From the NCBI GenBank assembly GCA_037043015.1, contig CM073321.1, positions 5,476,001 through 5,540,000 on the forward strand: a DNA stretch of 64,000 nucleotides, read 5' to 3'. A program made the translations under genes and the position numbers. Under the pieces are notes generated by a model, which saw only the letters and a program-made list of their open reading frames with translations, was not told the origin of the DNA and did not search any database. Below are positions 1-11,165 of this stretch, one piece after another. Source of the DNA: Bryum argenteum. Taxonomy: Eukaryota; Streptophyta; Bryopsida; Bryales; Bryaceae. Numbering within the stretch: the first letter of the stretch is position 1; the number at the start of each line of letters is the position of its first letter.

Positions 1-1700
1 AACGCAAGTCCAAGGTTCCACAAGAGATATGACATGAAGAAGATTGAAGGTGGCAAGATTGCGTCACTTCAACTTCTATCTAGGTATTTTGCATGGCATG
101 CTACTTTGCAACTAGTTCGTTTGGTTCTTCAACCTCTCGTCATCTCTTGGGTATGCATATGCAAGTATTTAAAGAATAAGTTTGCTCACAAAGGTGCACC
201 GGTTGTCTGCGCCATTCCAAAAGATTTTAAGGAGGCGGCTGAGCATGATGCACCACACAATATCTTTTCCAGAGACAATAGGATCAAATTGATTTTGAGT
301 TGTTACTAACTTGTATGTGGTTTTTTGAATGTGAGCATAACATTGTACACAAGGAAGAAGCACATCTCATACCAACCCCAAATCCAGATAATGACGGTGC
401 CGCTCTGATGGAGGTTGAGGACGATGACGGCGACGCACTCGGAGATTAATCCATTGCCTCCATCGTGCAGCCAAAAACTCATGGGGTTAAAAGCATAGCA
501 ACAATGACTGTAAAGCTCCTGTTCTCGATGAGATTGCAGGTGGCGCTGTACCGGATTTAACTCAAGCATCCCAATAGATAGAGTCGTGCGGCAAGTTTGA
601 CTGAAGGTTTTCAAGAGGTAGTTGTTAGTGCAAACTTGACTCAATCTTCTCAAGGGCCATGTCTCGTACAAGGTAGACTTGAGGGAAGCTTCTTCCAAAC
701 ATCACGAGGTGCACTGATACAAGCTGGATTTCACCCTACATCTTCTAAAACTGAGCACAACTTTACTCAATCCCCTATTTGCCCTGGTCGCTCAAAGCAA
801 GTTAGTACCTCTTTGCCTTGGTCGCTCAAAGCAAGTTAGTCGTTCAATTTTCAGTTACCAAGCATGCAACCACGAGCTCCTCCTCGCCTAAAATCCCCAC
901 ATTGCCCATGTATCTAGAGAAGGAAAATATGGTGGACCTGATACGTGAGACTACCCATAGGAACCACAACTTGTGAATATTGTCCAACACATTGAGAAGG
1001 TAACATAGACTTCCACGTTTCACTGAATTTCCATTTATAATTAGACTCCTTGTACCAAAAAAACGGGCGTGGACAGGATATCCCCCAAGCTGGGACTTAC
1101 CACGCCGCTTGCGTGGATGAATGCCGTCGAAGTTCACATCCAACGGCGAAGTGTCGCTCATGTTGCAATACCTGCCGCACAATATTTGCCACGACCAATA
1201 GAATTTATTTTTTTGGCTGCCCAAAGTTTGAACTAGGTTAGGGTTTGAAGGAGGTGCGAGTGTAGGATTTACGCGTCCCCAAACCACTCTTTCCTTTATG
1301 AAATGGATGGATGTGGAATGTGGGTCCTAGGGTGCGAAACTACGGAACAAACTATATAACATGTTTGTACTGATTTAGGGTTCCTTTCTTCACTTGTAAC
1401 TTGGAGCATGAAACGAGATCCAAGGCACATTTATTTTGCGGCAGGTATTGCATTATCTTCCGTGTCCTTCATTTAAGCAAGCATGGAAGGTGTCCAAAGA
1501 CTGTATAGCATATTATGTTGTGCCAGGTATTGCATAGTTGATGTGATTACTTTTCATAATGTGTTTGTGGAATTAATTTACGCGTCCCCAAACCACTAAA
1601 AGAACATATTTTAAACAATAAAACATAATATAATTATAACACTATAGCTCACATATAAAATGTTTTTTCTTTGTATGATTTAGCTGAATTTCTTAAAGTT
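1..1700. other. Unrecognised 5' flank of the window
   Basis: I recognise no gene here. A 91-codon open frame at 34-309 (+) and a 147-codon frame at 844-1287 (-) exist, but neither shows a family motif or convincing splice sites. The 18-mer ACGCGTCCCCAAACCACT occurs twice in direct orientation, at about 1271-1288 and 1580-1597. A 14-mer, GCAATACCTGCCGC, and its inverted form GCGGCAGGTATTGC occur at about 1164 and 1435, and recur in the tandem repeat just downstream. This suggests debris of a repeat family rather than a gene. Confidence 0.4.
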
Positions 1701-1718
1701 TATGTTTAGGGTTTAGGA

Positions 1719-1882
1719 AAGCAATACCTGTCGCGCATATTATGCCACACTGTGTAGGTAATTCCGAGAAAGAACAGTGGGAAAGCAATACCTGCCGCGC
1801 ATATTATGCCACACTGTGAGTAATTCCGAGAAAGAATAGTGGGAAAGCAATACCTGCCGCGCATATCTTGCCGCACTGTGTT
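1719..1882. repeat. Tandem repeat, about 62-bp unit, near three copies
   Basis: The unit opens with GGAAAGCAATACCTG, continues through a CGCGCATATTATGCC segment and ends with a TAATTCCGAGAAAGAA segment. Copies begin near 1717, 1780 and 1843; the last is truncated after the GCCGCACTGTG segment. Reading frames across it repeat the same peptide three times, which is what a tandem repeat produces and not evidence of a protein. The core GCAATACCTG also appears singly near 1164 and inverted near 1440 and 1525. Confidence 0.85.
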
Positions 1883-2147
1883 ACAAAGCATCTGTTTAAG
1901 TGCCGAGAGAGTGATGTTTGCCTTGTATTATTTGGTGCATTGTTTTCAAGGTATTGTATACGTTTAAAAACATAAGAGTATAAGTAGTCATCGTGTGTAG
2001 TCTTTGAATTGCAATCTTTATGGATCATGTTTCACATAGGTAAGGATTGTTCAAAAGACACAACATTCATAGTCTTTACAAAAAGGGTCTTTATTGGATT
2101 ATTTTAATTCAACATCATAAGCTAAAAAAGAAAACTACGCTACGCCT

Positions 2148-3222
2148 TTACTCATGGAAGTAATGAGGATATCGACCGCGATAATCCTCTACTTTCTCCT
2201 CAACCTTAACCCTAGTTGATGTGGATTTCATATTCCACAAACTCTCTTCCACATTGAGCATCTCTTGCTCATACTTCTCCCATCCAAGATTGTACCTTTC
2301 ATCAAGAAAAACATTTTAAATGTTAAGTATAAATTAAACAATAAGATGCCCACATACAAAGATATAAGAAATCATTCAAACGCATATAGATTAAAAAGAA
2401 CATACCAATAAAATACTTCTTGGTCTTTGTGAAACGCAAGCAATTCCTCCTTCAATAATTCTCGCTTTTGAGGAATGTGATTCGTCGAAAAGTGTTTGAC
2501 CACATGCGCATATTTGGATGCTCTCGAAGTTGCGAGCTTTCGAAGGAATACATCATTTGACTCCAATGAAGTCCATAGTTGGGAATTAATCAAACCAACC
2601 CCCCATTCACTAATTCCAAGAATTTCTATCTTCTTTGAATCAAGAAAGCTACAAAGGAGAGGTTTAGGCAACGGCTCACGATCTTGGGCATGTTTTTCAA
2701 TCTCACTCCAAGAAGACAATGTTTTTTGCCTCCATACCTCCATTTGTTGATGGTGAATTTTTCGTAGCCGTTTCTCCACATCACCCATGATTTTGGAATT
2801 CATTTTTTTGAGGTCTTGAACTCGAATGCGATGACTTTTTCGTGGCCGCCCCGGTTCTGCTTTCTCTATGAAGAGATTGTGTTTCTTCATATGACCCCGA
2901 AGATTCTTCAAATTTTTGTATTTGCAAGTGCATTCTTCATAACGACATTCAAAGGCTTGAGAAATGCCTTCTCGGTCCTTTCGATCTTCGGGAAACCAAT
3001 AATGAGTTTCAAAATCCGCAATGGGCAAACCATCCTCTACACCATAGAAGAAATAAATTACCATTTTAGAATCAAAAGGTGATAAAATCACTAATGTAAG
3101 AAATATGCATCACTACATACTTACAATATAAAAGGACATTTAAAATAACCAAGTATTATACATTTGTAACTATGAATTGAAAGTTTTGTACCATTTGTCC
3201 TCATATTTGGAGGAAGATGCAT
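2148..3222 (-). CDS. C2H2 zinc finger / AT-hook-like protein, three exons
   Basis: Proposed coding exons are 3222-3192, 3036-2406 and 2295-2148 (31+631+148 = 810 nt, 269 aa plus TAA stop). Each intron has GT...AG borders and the phases fit. Residues about 41-63 form a classical C2H2 finger, C-x4-C-x12-H-x3-H (second half NLRGHMKKH). It is followed at residues 73-77 by GRPRK, an AT-hook-like basic motif, then a Lys/Arg/Glu-rich, probably helical stretch. A DNA-binding role in the nucleus is inferred from these motifs; I do not recognise a named family. The start ATG at 3222 directly follows an in-frame TAG. That TAG closes a short acidic frame beginning MLEPIISENEDASL (about 3300-3223). The true protein may therefore be longer and carry a nonsense mutation, or the upstream frame may be a uORF. 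Because domain, phase and splice sites agree, I think this is a real gene, though perhaps part of an old transposon. Confidence 0.6.
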
Positions 3223-3352
3223 CTATGATCGCTCGGTATCAGATGTCTCACTCTCGGACCGTAAACTCGCATCTTCATTCTCCGAAATGATTGGCTCCAA
3301 CATAGTGATTGATCAAGATCTTCTAAGCAAGCTTGTTGATCTGGAGATCAAA

Positions 3353-3622
3353 TTAAGTTAACCTAGCAAGGACACAAGCAAGAGGATTAGAGTTCATATC
3401 AAAAGCATTGGAGAAATATTCAATAATGTCAACACATGATTGGCATTTACTGCTTGCATCGACACAAGCTTCACCTGCCTTCGCCCAGCTTACAACTTCC
3501 AATGCTTGTGTACTGGGGCTGAATTCCTTGCTTGGCGATGAAGCTTGTCGAGTTACATTAAACCGTGATTGAATGATACATGATTCATGAGTAGAAGTCG
3601 TCTGTGATTCGAACAAATTCAA
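3353..3622 (-). other. Possible upstream exon or unrelated ORF
   Basis: An open frame of 89 codons (starts MNLFESQTTSTHES, ends near LACVLARLT) lies 130 bp upstream of the zinc finger gene on the same strand. It is Ser/Thr/Cys-rich and has a potential donor TAG|GTTAAC near 3358. No acceptor in the right phase joins it to the zinc finger exons, so I could not connect them. I recognise no domain. It may be 5' UTR, a separate small gene, or chance. Confidence 0.25.
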
Positions 3623-3625
3623 ACA

Positions 3626-3650
3626 TTTAGGGTTTAGGGTTTAGGGTTTA
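3626..3650 (+). repeat. Short interstitial plant-telomere-like run
   Basis: About three and a half tandem copies of TTTAGGG. A similar run occurs at 41743-41763. Short runs of this kind (telo boxes) are common near plant gene 5' ends and may also mark repaired breaks. Confidence 0.8.
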
Positions 3651-4120
3651 TGAACCTAGTGCGCGGAGGGGATTTGCTCAGTTTGGGAGTCCGCGGCAGG
3701 AATTGAACGCTGAGCAATGGGGCGGCAGCGGCAGCAGGAAACACGACCGTCGAAGGAGCGAAGCCACCGCAGGAGTGGAGCCGGAGCAGGAGAGAAGCCG
3801 CCGCAGGAGCGGAGCCTGAGCAGGAGCTGAGCAGGAACGGGTGCGGAAGCACAAGGAAAGCAAACTGGCCGGGCACGAGCTGGGGCGGGCAGAGAGGGTG
3901 GGCACACAAGCAATGAGGGATGAGCTGGGGGGCACACCGGCGCAGATGATGGATGTACCCCACGCGTGGTAAAGGCCCAGTGTGGGGGATATCCTACCAA
4001 AGCGCCCTTGGACACGGATGCAAATGGAACTAAAGCAAGCCTGGTGGAGATATAATCCCCTTCCACTGGCCTCTCCCCTTCCTCACTAGAAATTGAAGTG
4101 GGTAAGTTGGCCACAATAAA
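3651..4120. other. GC-rich stretch without a convincing gene
   Basis: Overlapping open frames on the minus strand translate to Ala/Pro/Ser/Leu-rich low-complexity peptides. They arise from a degenerate GGAGCAGGAG/GCGGAGC pattern between about 3730 and 3900. No conserved motif or splice structure supports a protein. It could be the 5' end or promoter region of the minus-strand unit downstream. Confidence 0.4.
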
Positions 4121-4290
4121 AGAGGACAAAAACAAAGTAGAAACTAGAAAAGGAGAAAAATCCCCAAGAAGGAAGGATTAGGAGGTAAGTGGGAGAAAGT
4201 GATGAGTAGAAGAGAAAAACAAAGTAAAAACTAGAAAAGGAGGAAAATCCCCATGAAGGAAGGATTGAGAGGTAAATGGGAGAAAGTGAT
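4121..4290. repeat. Tandem duplication, 87-bp offset
   Basis: 4121-4203 and 4208-4290 align with an 87-bp offset. Both contain AACAAAGTA, CTAGAAAAGGAG, AAAATCCCC, GGAAGGATT and GGGAGAAAGTGAT in the same order, with scattered substitutions. It is non-coding. Confidence 0.85.
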
Positions 4291-5085
4291 AATTTCTACT
4301 GAAAACGGTGTCCATGCATATGTTTTACACTTGTTCGTGATAAATTGCTTTTCTTGGTTATGGTGGATGAAAAGGAGGGAAAGGAAGAGATAATCATGAT
4401 AATCAAAACCAATTTTGAACATTCTTGTTCACTATCCTTCAATGAAGAAGTCACGATAATCTCACAAATAATATGCATGCAAAAACATGTGATGTCATTG
4501 AAAAAATATATATAATCCGAAAGTCCATCTAATATCAGAAGGTGAGGAAGTCTCCATACACATGATGAAAATAATCCATATGGGAGGGGAGGGGCAGGAC
4601 AAACTCGTCCACCTTCCCATCATCGTCCTAGCAGTTTGCTGCCTCATCTTCAAACACGCCGTAGAAATAACTGGAACCTGTACCAGATTCCATTACATCA
4701 TCACCTCAGTATCCATGTGATTCCTAATGAGAAAACTATAAATTAACCTACCAAAAATATTCGGTCAAAACTGAATATCACATTGCTGTCTCAGTTACTG
4801 AGGAGCATTAGAAGGTAGTATTCCTGATTCTATCTGACAAACTAACGACAGCAAGGGCGAGTTGAGTCACCTGCTTGAATGATGGGCTGGACCTTTGGAG
4901 TTCCTGATGACGAGCTCAACATGGGACATAGCTCGTGGTTTCAGTCAACTGCTCCGGACAAAGCTAGTCATATGTGACTAAATTGCTTGTAGAGATAGAA
5001 TATGAGTTCTTTGGAGCGCCTGAATAGCAAATTTCTTCAATTAATAGCTTGGTTCTTAGCCAGTGCTTTAATGTGGAGGTGAATG
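4291..5085. other. Intergenic / 3' flank of RKP
   Basis: I see no gene. The part nearest 5085 lies immediately downstream of the RKP stop codon on the minus strand, so it should contain the 3' UTR and polyadenylation region. I could not single out a reliable poly(A) signal. Confidence 0.4.
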
Positions 5086-8000
5086 TCAGCTCGGTTGAGG
5101 TGTTTTGTCGTCCTGTAGTGACTCGCCTAGCGTTCTGGAGTGATCATCACCTTCGGAACACTGGTCGTCGTCCAAGAGCATGGACGAAAGCTTCACGATG
5201 GTAGAGTTGCAGAAAAAGCAGCGCTGGTTGTTGAGAAAATGTCGAGATATGCAGCGCTGGCACGACTTGTGCTTGCACGGTAAGAAAATGGTGTCCACTT
5301 CACACGCGTAGCAGATGGTGCACGTTTCTTCCCTGTCTGTCATGTCTATGCTCCCGAGCAGATCTGCAACAAATCCACATTCGCATTTTCAGCGATCTCG
5401 GCAATCAGAGTTAGAGAGTTTATTGATTGCTAAGCAACCGGAATTGAAAAGCATGTGTAAGGTGGTTCTACCTGAGCGTGAACTCAATGAAACAAAATCA
5501 TCCGACGAGGCTAGTCTGCTGGCCTCCTCAGCTTCAACCATAAGCTTTAATACAAAGTATTTCAAATCTGATATTCGTCTAATAGACGGATCGCCTCTGA
5601 ATGTCACATCCTGTGAAACACCAATTTAACTGTTACTCGAGGCGAAGATCACTCGAAACAACAACTGCAGATGTGAAATGACAGGCAGCGAAACAATTGC
5701 GCTGAATGTTATGGGGAGATACCAGCCGCTTCAGAATCAAAGTTTTAACATATAATGGGCTCTCACGTTTTGGATTTGAGCCTTACCCAGCTGTAGTCTA
5801 CCAGATACTGAAAATTGGCAATGACCGCGGGAGAAATGTCGACACCCGCGAGAATGCTCGCCATGTCGTACGCCTTGGAATGACTTTGCGCCGCGCTGCT
5901 GTTACTCAGATTCAGCACAATCCCCACCAATGGGGCCAAGATCATCGCCCTGTTCACCTTCTCCAATGATTGCCCCTGCTGCCTCACAGTGCTGAAACAA
6001 ACCCCAACAGACCTCCTTTGTCAAAAACTCTCCAAGGTGCTACGAGATCAGCTAACAAACAAAGGTACAAATTCCCAGAGCATCGCCAAGCAGGTGCCTA
6101 CCTGTCAAAAAAGTGCGCATCGACACTCGATGTGGTATGATTGAGCACGAAGATGATGAGCTCGCACAGTCGGACCAGATTAATTTCTGGCCCTTCTAAG
6201 AAGGCCTGTGGCAGCTCTTGCGTGAAAAACTCCAGAATCCGTTCCAAATTGCAAGACAATTCGAACATTATAGAGCATTTCCTTTGCTGTAAATCCGGCA
6301 CCTGCTTGAACACACACAAACAAAAGCCTCAGAAAACTACGCAAACTGGGTTCACATCAAGCAAATAGATAAACAAAATGATCGATACTACACAGCATAA
6401 TCCTGGCACAGGTCTCCTGATAAATTAAAGCTTCTTGAGAGAGAAACCTGGCTCAACAAAGCCTAGTCATCGGAGGTACAGACCTGACGTGAATCTGAAT
6501 GTTCCTGCATCTCCTTGATGGCCACAGCAAACTCCGTTATCGTCCAGTTCAAAGTGTTGAACAGCCGATTTAAAAACGACGCGAACAACTTCTCGTCGCT
6601 CACACATTTCTCCTTCAGCAACCGCTGTCACCGTTTCCAACCAGCATGTCAAAATCCCAGACCTCTCCACACGCTCACCCGTCCACAACAACAACAACAA
6701 CAACATGTAACGTACACTCAACCCTCTCTATTACGATACTCCATGATATGACACTACTTCCTTACCTCGAAGTCAAAATGTGACAACTCAAATTTCAAGA
6801 GGGTAGAGTTATCATGCGTGTGAAATTGTCGCGTCTTAAAAGGGGAACACACCAGTGGAGAGTATGAGCACCCACCTGGAAGTGCCGTGAGAACGACTCT
6901 CCGTGTGACAAGCACTTGGAAGCTCCGAAGCCGGAGCCCTTGCACAGGCGCAGCAAGATGTTGGACACTGGAATCCAAAACCGGTTGTCGAAAGACGCCA
7001 ACAGACACCCGACCATCCCCTCCCGTGCTGCTTGGCTGCGCTCGAAGGCAATCACGTGCTCCTTGTACTGCACCAACACCGATATCGACTGCAGCAAAAT
7101 GTCTCTCACGTCTGAGTTCGCTATTCGCCCATCACTGAAATGAGTTACCAGAAACGTCACCTATAAAACCACCACGTACACCCCCGTCAGCTAATGCAAC
7201 GAAGCTCGATACTACCACCTCCCACACAAAGGGTAGTAGCATCTTTACCAGTGAGGATAGGCCTTGCTGCAGAAGCGAAGAAGGTGTCACAAACGGGGGG
7301 TCGCTCCTCCGCAACGCATGGAACGAGTCCACCAGAGTCTCCACGTAAAACTCTGGCACGAAGCTAAAGAGCGGATCTCTCTTACTCAGTACCAACAACA
7401 GCTGCACCAGCCACATGCACGTCGCATACATTCCACGAAGCTTCCATCTGGCAAACATCGTCACGCGGTACCTGCAATCCCACGCGCTCACTAATCAGTA
7501 CCACGCACAGCACTCACTCGCAGCTCGCTGAGGAACGGACTGAAAAATAGCTACATACCAAGTACATTTCCGCACACAGTCGATCAAGTCCTCTCTGTAC
7601 ACTGTTCTTGCTTCCTTGAGCCGTTTCAGGAAGTCATTCGAAATCTTCTCGCCCCGAATCTCCCCCCGTATCTGCCGATCCGTGTCCTCCAGCTGCGCTA
7701 TCAATTGCATCTGGTGCTGCATGTAGTACGAAGCCTGCAGCACAATAATACCATTTCAATAAAGCCCCATATTTCTTGCACTAACACCACCCCCACCCAT
7801 TCTAATGAAAAAGCTCAACGACCCACAAGGACACTACACGATGCATGCGCATGAAAAGACAAGGTAACCATTTCAGATCAGCAAGCTAACACCCGACGCT
7901 TAACAAATATCAGTACGTGACACGAACAACGAACAACGAACAAAAGACATGCAGACAGTGGTGACTTTACACAGGTACCAAAACATAGTCTTTTGACAGT

Positions 8001-10731
8001 TCGCAATACCAGTTATAAGGAATTAACTATCCTTGAATATAAGATTGATGAGCCAACCTGATGTGTAGATTCTGGAGTAGGACTGAGCGTTACCTGTTTA
8101 AAGTTCTGGGCGAGACCCAGGTGGTAAAGCAGGAGCATGATATCGAGAAGCTCCTCCTCGCGGATAGCCTCCGAGAGCTCTATGATGGGTTTGAATCCTT
8201 GGCGCTTGTAGCTGCGTGAGACGGGACCGCCCTCCAAGCTCATGTCCACACGGCCACTGGAGCTCGGCTTGTCCTCGATGCCGCCATCGCAGCTCCTGCC
8301 AGTAGTGTAGTTGCTGCTGATCGGGCTACTGGCGCGCTCGCTCACAGCGCCCGCGCTGCTGGCCGCCACCATCTTGCTCGCAGCGCGCACGGGGCTCTTG
8401 CTGTCGTTCACCAGGCCGCCCAGCGTGGCGTCCGAGCAGCACGCCGGCTTGAGCTTCCCTCCGTGGCGTACCACATTCTCCCCCTCGTCCATACAACTCT
8501 CCTCCCACTCCACGTCCGGCACGTCCAACCCCACGGGGAACGTCTTCACCAAATGGCTGAATGTGCCTCCCAGCCGGGCGAAGTCCGTCACGCTCGAATC
8601 CTTCAGGAAGATCCCAACTGGGAAACTCCGCTTGCCAACCCTGTGCAGAAAGCCCAGGGCAATCGTTTGCTCTTTCGACTCCTTGCCCGGTGGTCCAAAT
8701 CCCTCCGACAAGAGCCGCAGCAGCACGTAGTAGGTCGACACCAGTACCGAATTGTCTGAAAGTCCAGCTGGAGCCATGCTTCTGTTCGCCCCTCGATTCT
8801 TGCACACCAGGTTCTGTAAGAACCTTCGAAATACCACACCTGGTACTGGTTGAGTTAACTCCGCACTAGGAGGCGGAACGAAGTGGAGCAGTCGGCTGCA
8901 AAGCTCCCATTGCAGCTCCTCCACCTACGTCCATCCACTTCCACTCAACACATGCAAGCTTGCGTACAACCATGAAGAAGCATAAACAAGATACTAGAAC
9001 CGTGCATGCACCCAAAACAATAATCACAAAATGCTCCTCGCACCACATTCAACACAATGATACTATGCAAGACCTTCCCTACAGAAGCACCAATTGGTCA
9101 TGCCTGCGACCATTGCTATTTTCACATCCAGATGAAAACAGGGATGTAACTGAGTGCTAAAAATGTGACGTAAGAATGCGTACCTTAGCAATGGCCTTGG
9201 ATAATGCGGTGGCCGCGTGCCGCATTTTGCCCTCCGAGGACATGTCGTCGCGGGAGCCGGGCCACCACACGACCGGCATGAGGCCTTCGAGGTCGTTCTT
9301 GTTGGGGCCCTTGCGAGTAAGGAGCCCTTCCAGACAAGCGTCAAAGCCTTCCCACGTCCACCACCACACCATCCACTCGTAGCGCTCCAGCACATGGCAC
9401 GCCAACGCCACGGACGCATAGGGTCCCGTATACGGATGATCAGCCAGCGTAAACGGGGAAGTCCGGCACTCGAACGCCAGCGCCTCCATGATGTTCCCCA
9501 CCAGAGCACCCCCGCTCACGCGCCGCTCCAGGCGCGGCAGCAGCAGGTCCAGCGCCGCGTCCACGCTGGGCGCGTCGTGGGGAGCCTCCGCCCGGTACGT
9601 CTCCAACAGGAACGGCACCAGCGCGCCCCACACCACGTACTCCCTTGGCCACACTTTCGCATTCTTCCCGTCCTCCTCCACCAGGAGTGGCACCAAAAGC
9701 TCACAAATCGCGCCACCTGTGATCGTCACCTCTTCGTCTGTTAACGGCGCGTACCTCCGCAGCCTGTCCACTGGCGCCATGGCGGCCGCCACCTCGCGGC
9801 TGCCCAACTGCACCAGCCTCTGTAAGCACCCGAGTAGGTACTTGGCTCTTGAATCCACTCCATGCCCATCATCTGCACATTGCGGAGGCAGCTGGATCGG
9901 CTGGAACCCCTGTACCGGATACTTGAACGGCCTCCCTCCGAAATTGAGCTCGCAACGCTCCCCGTGCGAAAGGGAGATCGCTGGGTAGTACCCGTCCTTA
10001 GCGTCCACTGCCCGGACGTCGCCGTACGCCACACCCAAGCACGCGCCATTCCGGAAAAACACTATCTCACTTCGCTCCAGGTCCAGACAGCAGCCGATCA
10101 CGTCACCCGGTACCCACGGTTGCCCGTACGCAGCGTGGCTCTCGCTCCACTTGCACACGCGTTTGCCATCGTACGCGTACGAGTCCGCGGCATCGCCCAC
10201 GCCCTCTTCGTTCGTGAATGGGCACGACATCGTCGCCCACCCCAGCTGCTGAATGCCCGCGGTCCCAAGCGTGGCCTCGTACATCCACCGCCCCTTCCAC
10301 ACGCACGCGTTCGCGCGCGCGCTGCTGAAAATCGTCTGACTCTCGAGCTGCAGTAGCCGTTTATCAAAACGAATGTCTCCGCATGCGCCCTCACTGTCCA
10401 TTGCGACCACGCCGTCCTCCCCGTTGATGAACACGCCCTCCCTCGCGGCATGCTCGATGGTTCCTCCTCGCATTGCGGAGTGAAGAAACGATCGCACCCC
10501 ACTCTCATCGATCCTACCCTGGTGTACGAACGAGGCCGCCTCTGATGATGCGTCCAGGACGTGCGCCAGCGTCCGCTCAAGCCCCACTTTGCTGCAGTCA
10601 TCATGCATACACGATGCGGCCACCACTACGCCGCTCTCGCTCTCGCTCTGATCTAAGAGCCCGGCCAGCCCTGTTGACCTCGCTCGCTGCAGCGACTGGC
10701 GCCCTTTCCGCGGACCTCCATCCGCCCACAT
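5086..10731 (-). CDS. RKP: E3 ubiquitin-protein ligase RKP (KPC1-like), ten exons, complete
   Basis: Coding exons (minus): 10731-9184, 8924-8094, 7734-7559, 7471-7249, 7160-6876, 6624-6484, 6301-6102, 5991-5787, 5610-5472 and 5363-5086. They sum to 4026 nt (1341 aa plus TGA). Every intron has GT...AG borders, the phases are consistent, and intron sizes are 87-359 bp. Residues about 146-268 form a SPRY domain (WKGRWMYEATL, GIQQLGWATM, GERCELNFG). Long helical middle segments follow the plant RKP order (CKNRGANR, PVVWWPGS, MWLVQLLLVLSK, LLQSISVLVQYKE, APLVGIVLNL). Residues 1264-1301 are a C-terminal RING finger (CTICYACE ... CQRCISRHF ... CFFC). Arabidopsis RKP, about 1280 aa, has the same layout and acts in ubiquitin-dependent turnover of KRP cell-cycle inhibitors. 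Cytosolic/nuclear location is inferred by homology. No disabling changes were seen, so it looks functional. The start is the first in-frame ATG and gives an N-terminus of the expected length. Confidence 0.96.
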
Positions 10732-11118
10732 CCTTTACCACCCCCTCTATCACCTCCGCACCAGCATCCCTCCCTCCCTCTCCCTCAATTTCGTAACCCC
10801 CTCCTCTTCACCACATGCATACCAATCAACTATCAGTGCCTAACGCCACCTGCACACAATCGCATCATTCAATATCACAACACAAGGGTTTCCGGCATCA
10901 CATCTCTCACACTCAACACTCAATTTACCTCTCTTCCTATCCGAAACCCAGCCGCTTATCCCTATCAAGCCACTGACCTAAGTCACCCCGCCATCGCCAT
11001 GATCCCCGAATATCTCACAATTCCAATCGAGCGACCGTTCACGCAGTCTCCTTGTAAACGAGGTGCCGTAGACGCCTCTCAAGCTTCCCCCAACAAATCA
11101 AACAAACCCCAACACCGG
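10732..11118 (-). promoter_or_regulatory. RKP 5' UTR / promoter region
   Basis: This lies directly upstream of the RKP ATG. On the gene strand it is purine-rich (the plus strand shows CCCTCCCTCTCCCTC-type tracts), as is common for plant 5' UTRs. No TATA box can be assigned with confidence and the transcription start is unknown. Confidence 0.4.
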
Positions 11119-11152
<34 letters not shown>

Positions 11153-11165
11153 AAAAAAAAAAAAA
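11119..11165. repeat. Long poly(A)/poly(T) tract
   Basis: A run of 32 A is followed by T, then a further 14 A with no other base. Read from RKP, it is a poly(T) tract about 390 bp upstream of the start codon. It may be the tail of an old retrotransposed copy or a nucleosome-excluding promoter tract; I cannot tell which. Confidence 0.9.

Noticed and set aside
3656..4135. 159-codon Pro/Ala/Ser-rich minus frame
   Set aside because: The composition arises from a degenerate GC-rich repeat, other frames are also open, and there is no domain.
8311..8730. 139-codon plus frame opposite RKP exon 2
   Set aside because: It is an antisense shadow; the minus strand aligns throughout with the RKP family.
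9217..9988. Plus-strand open frames of 175 and 166 codons opposite RKP
   Set aside because: They are antisense shadows of the GC-rich first coding exon of RKP.
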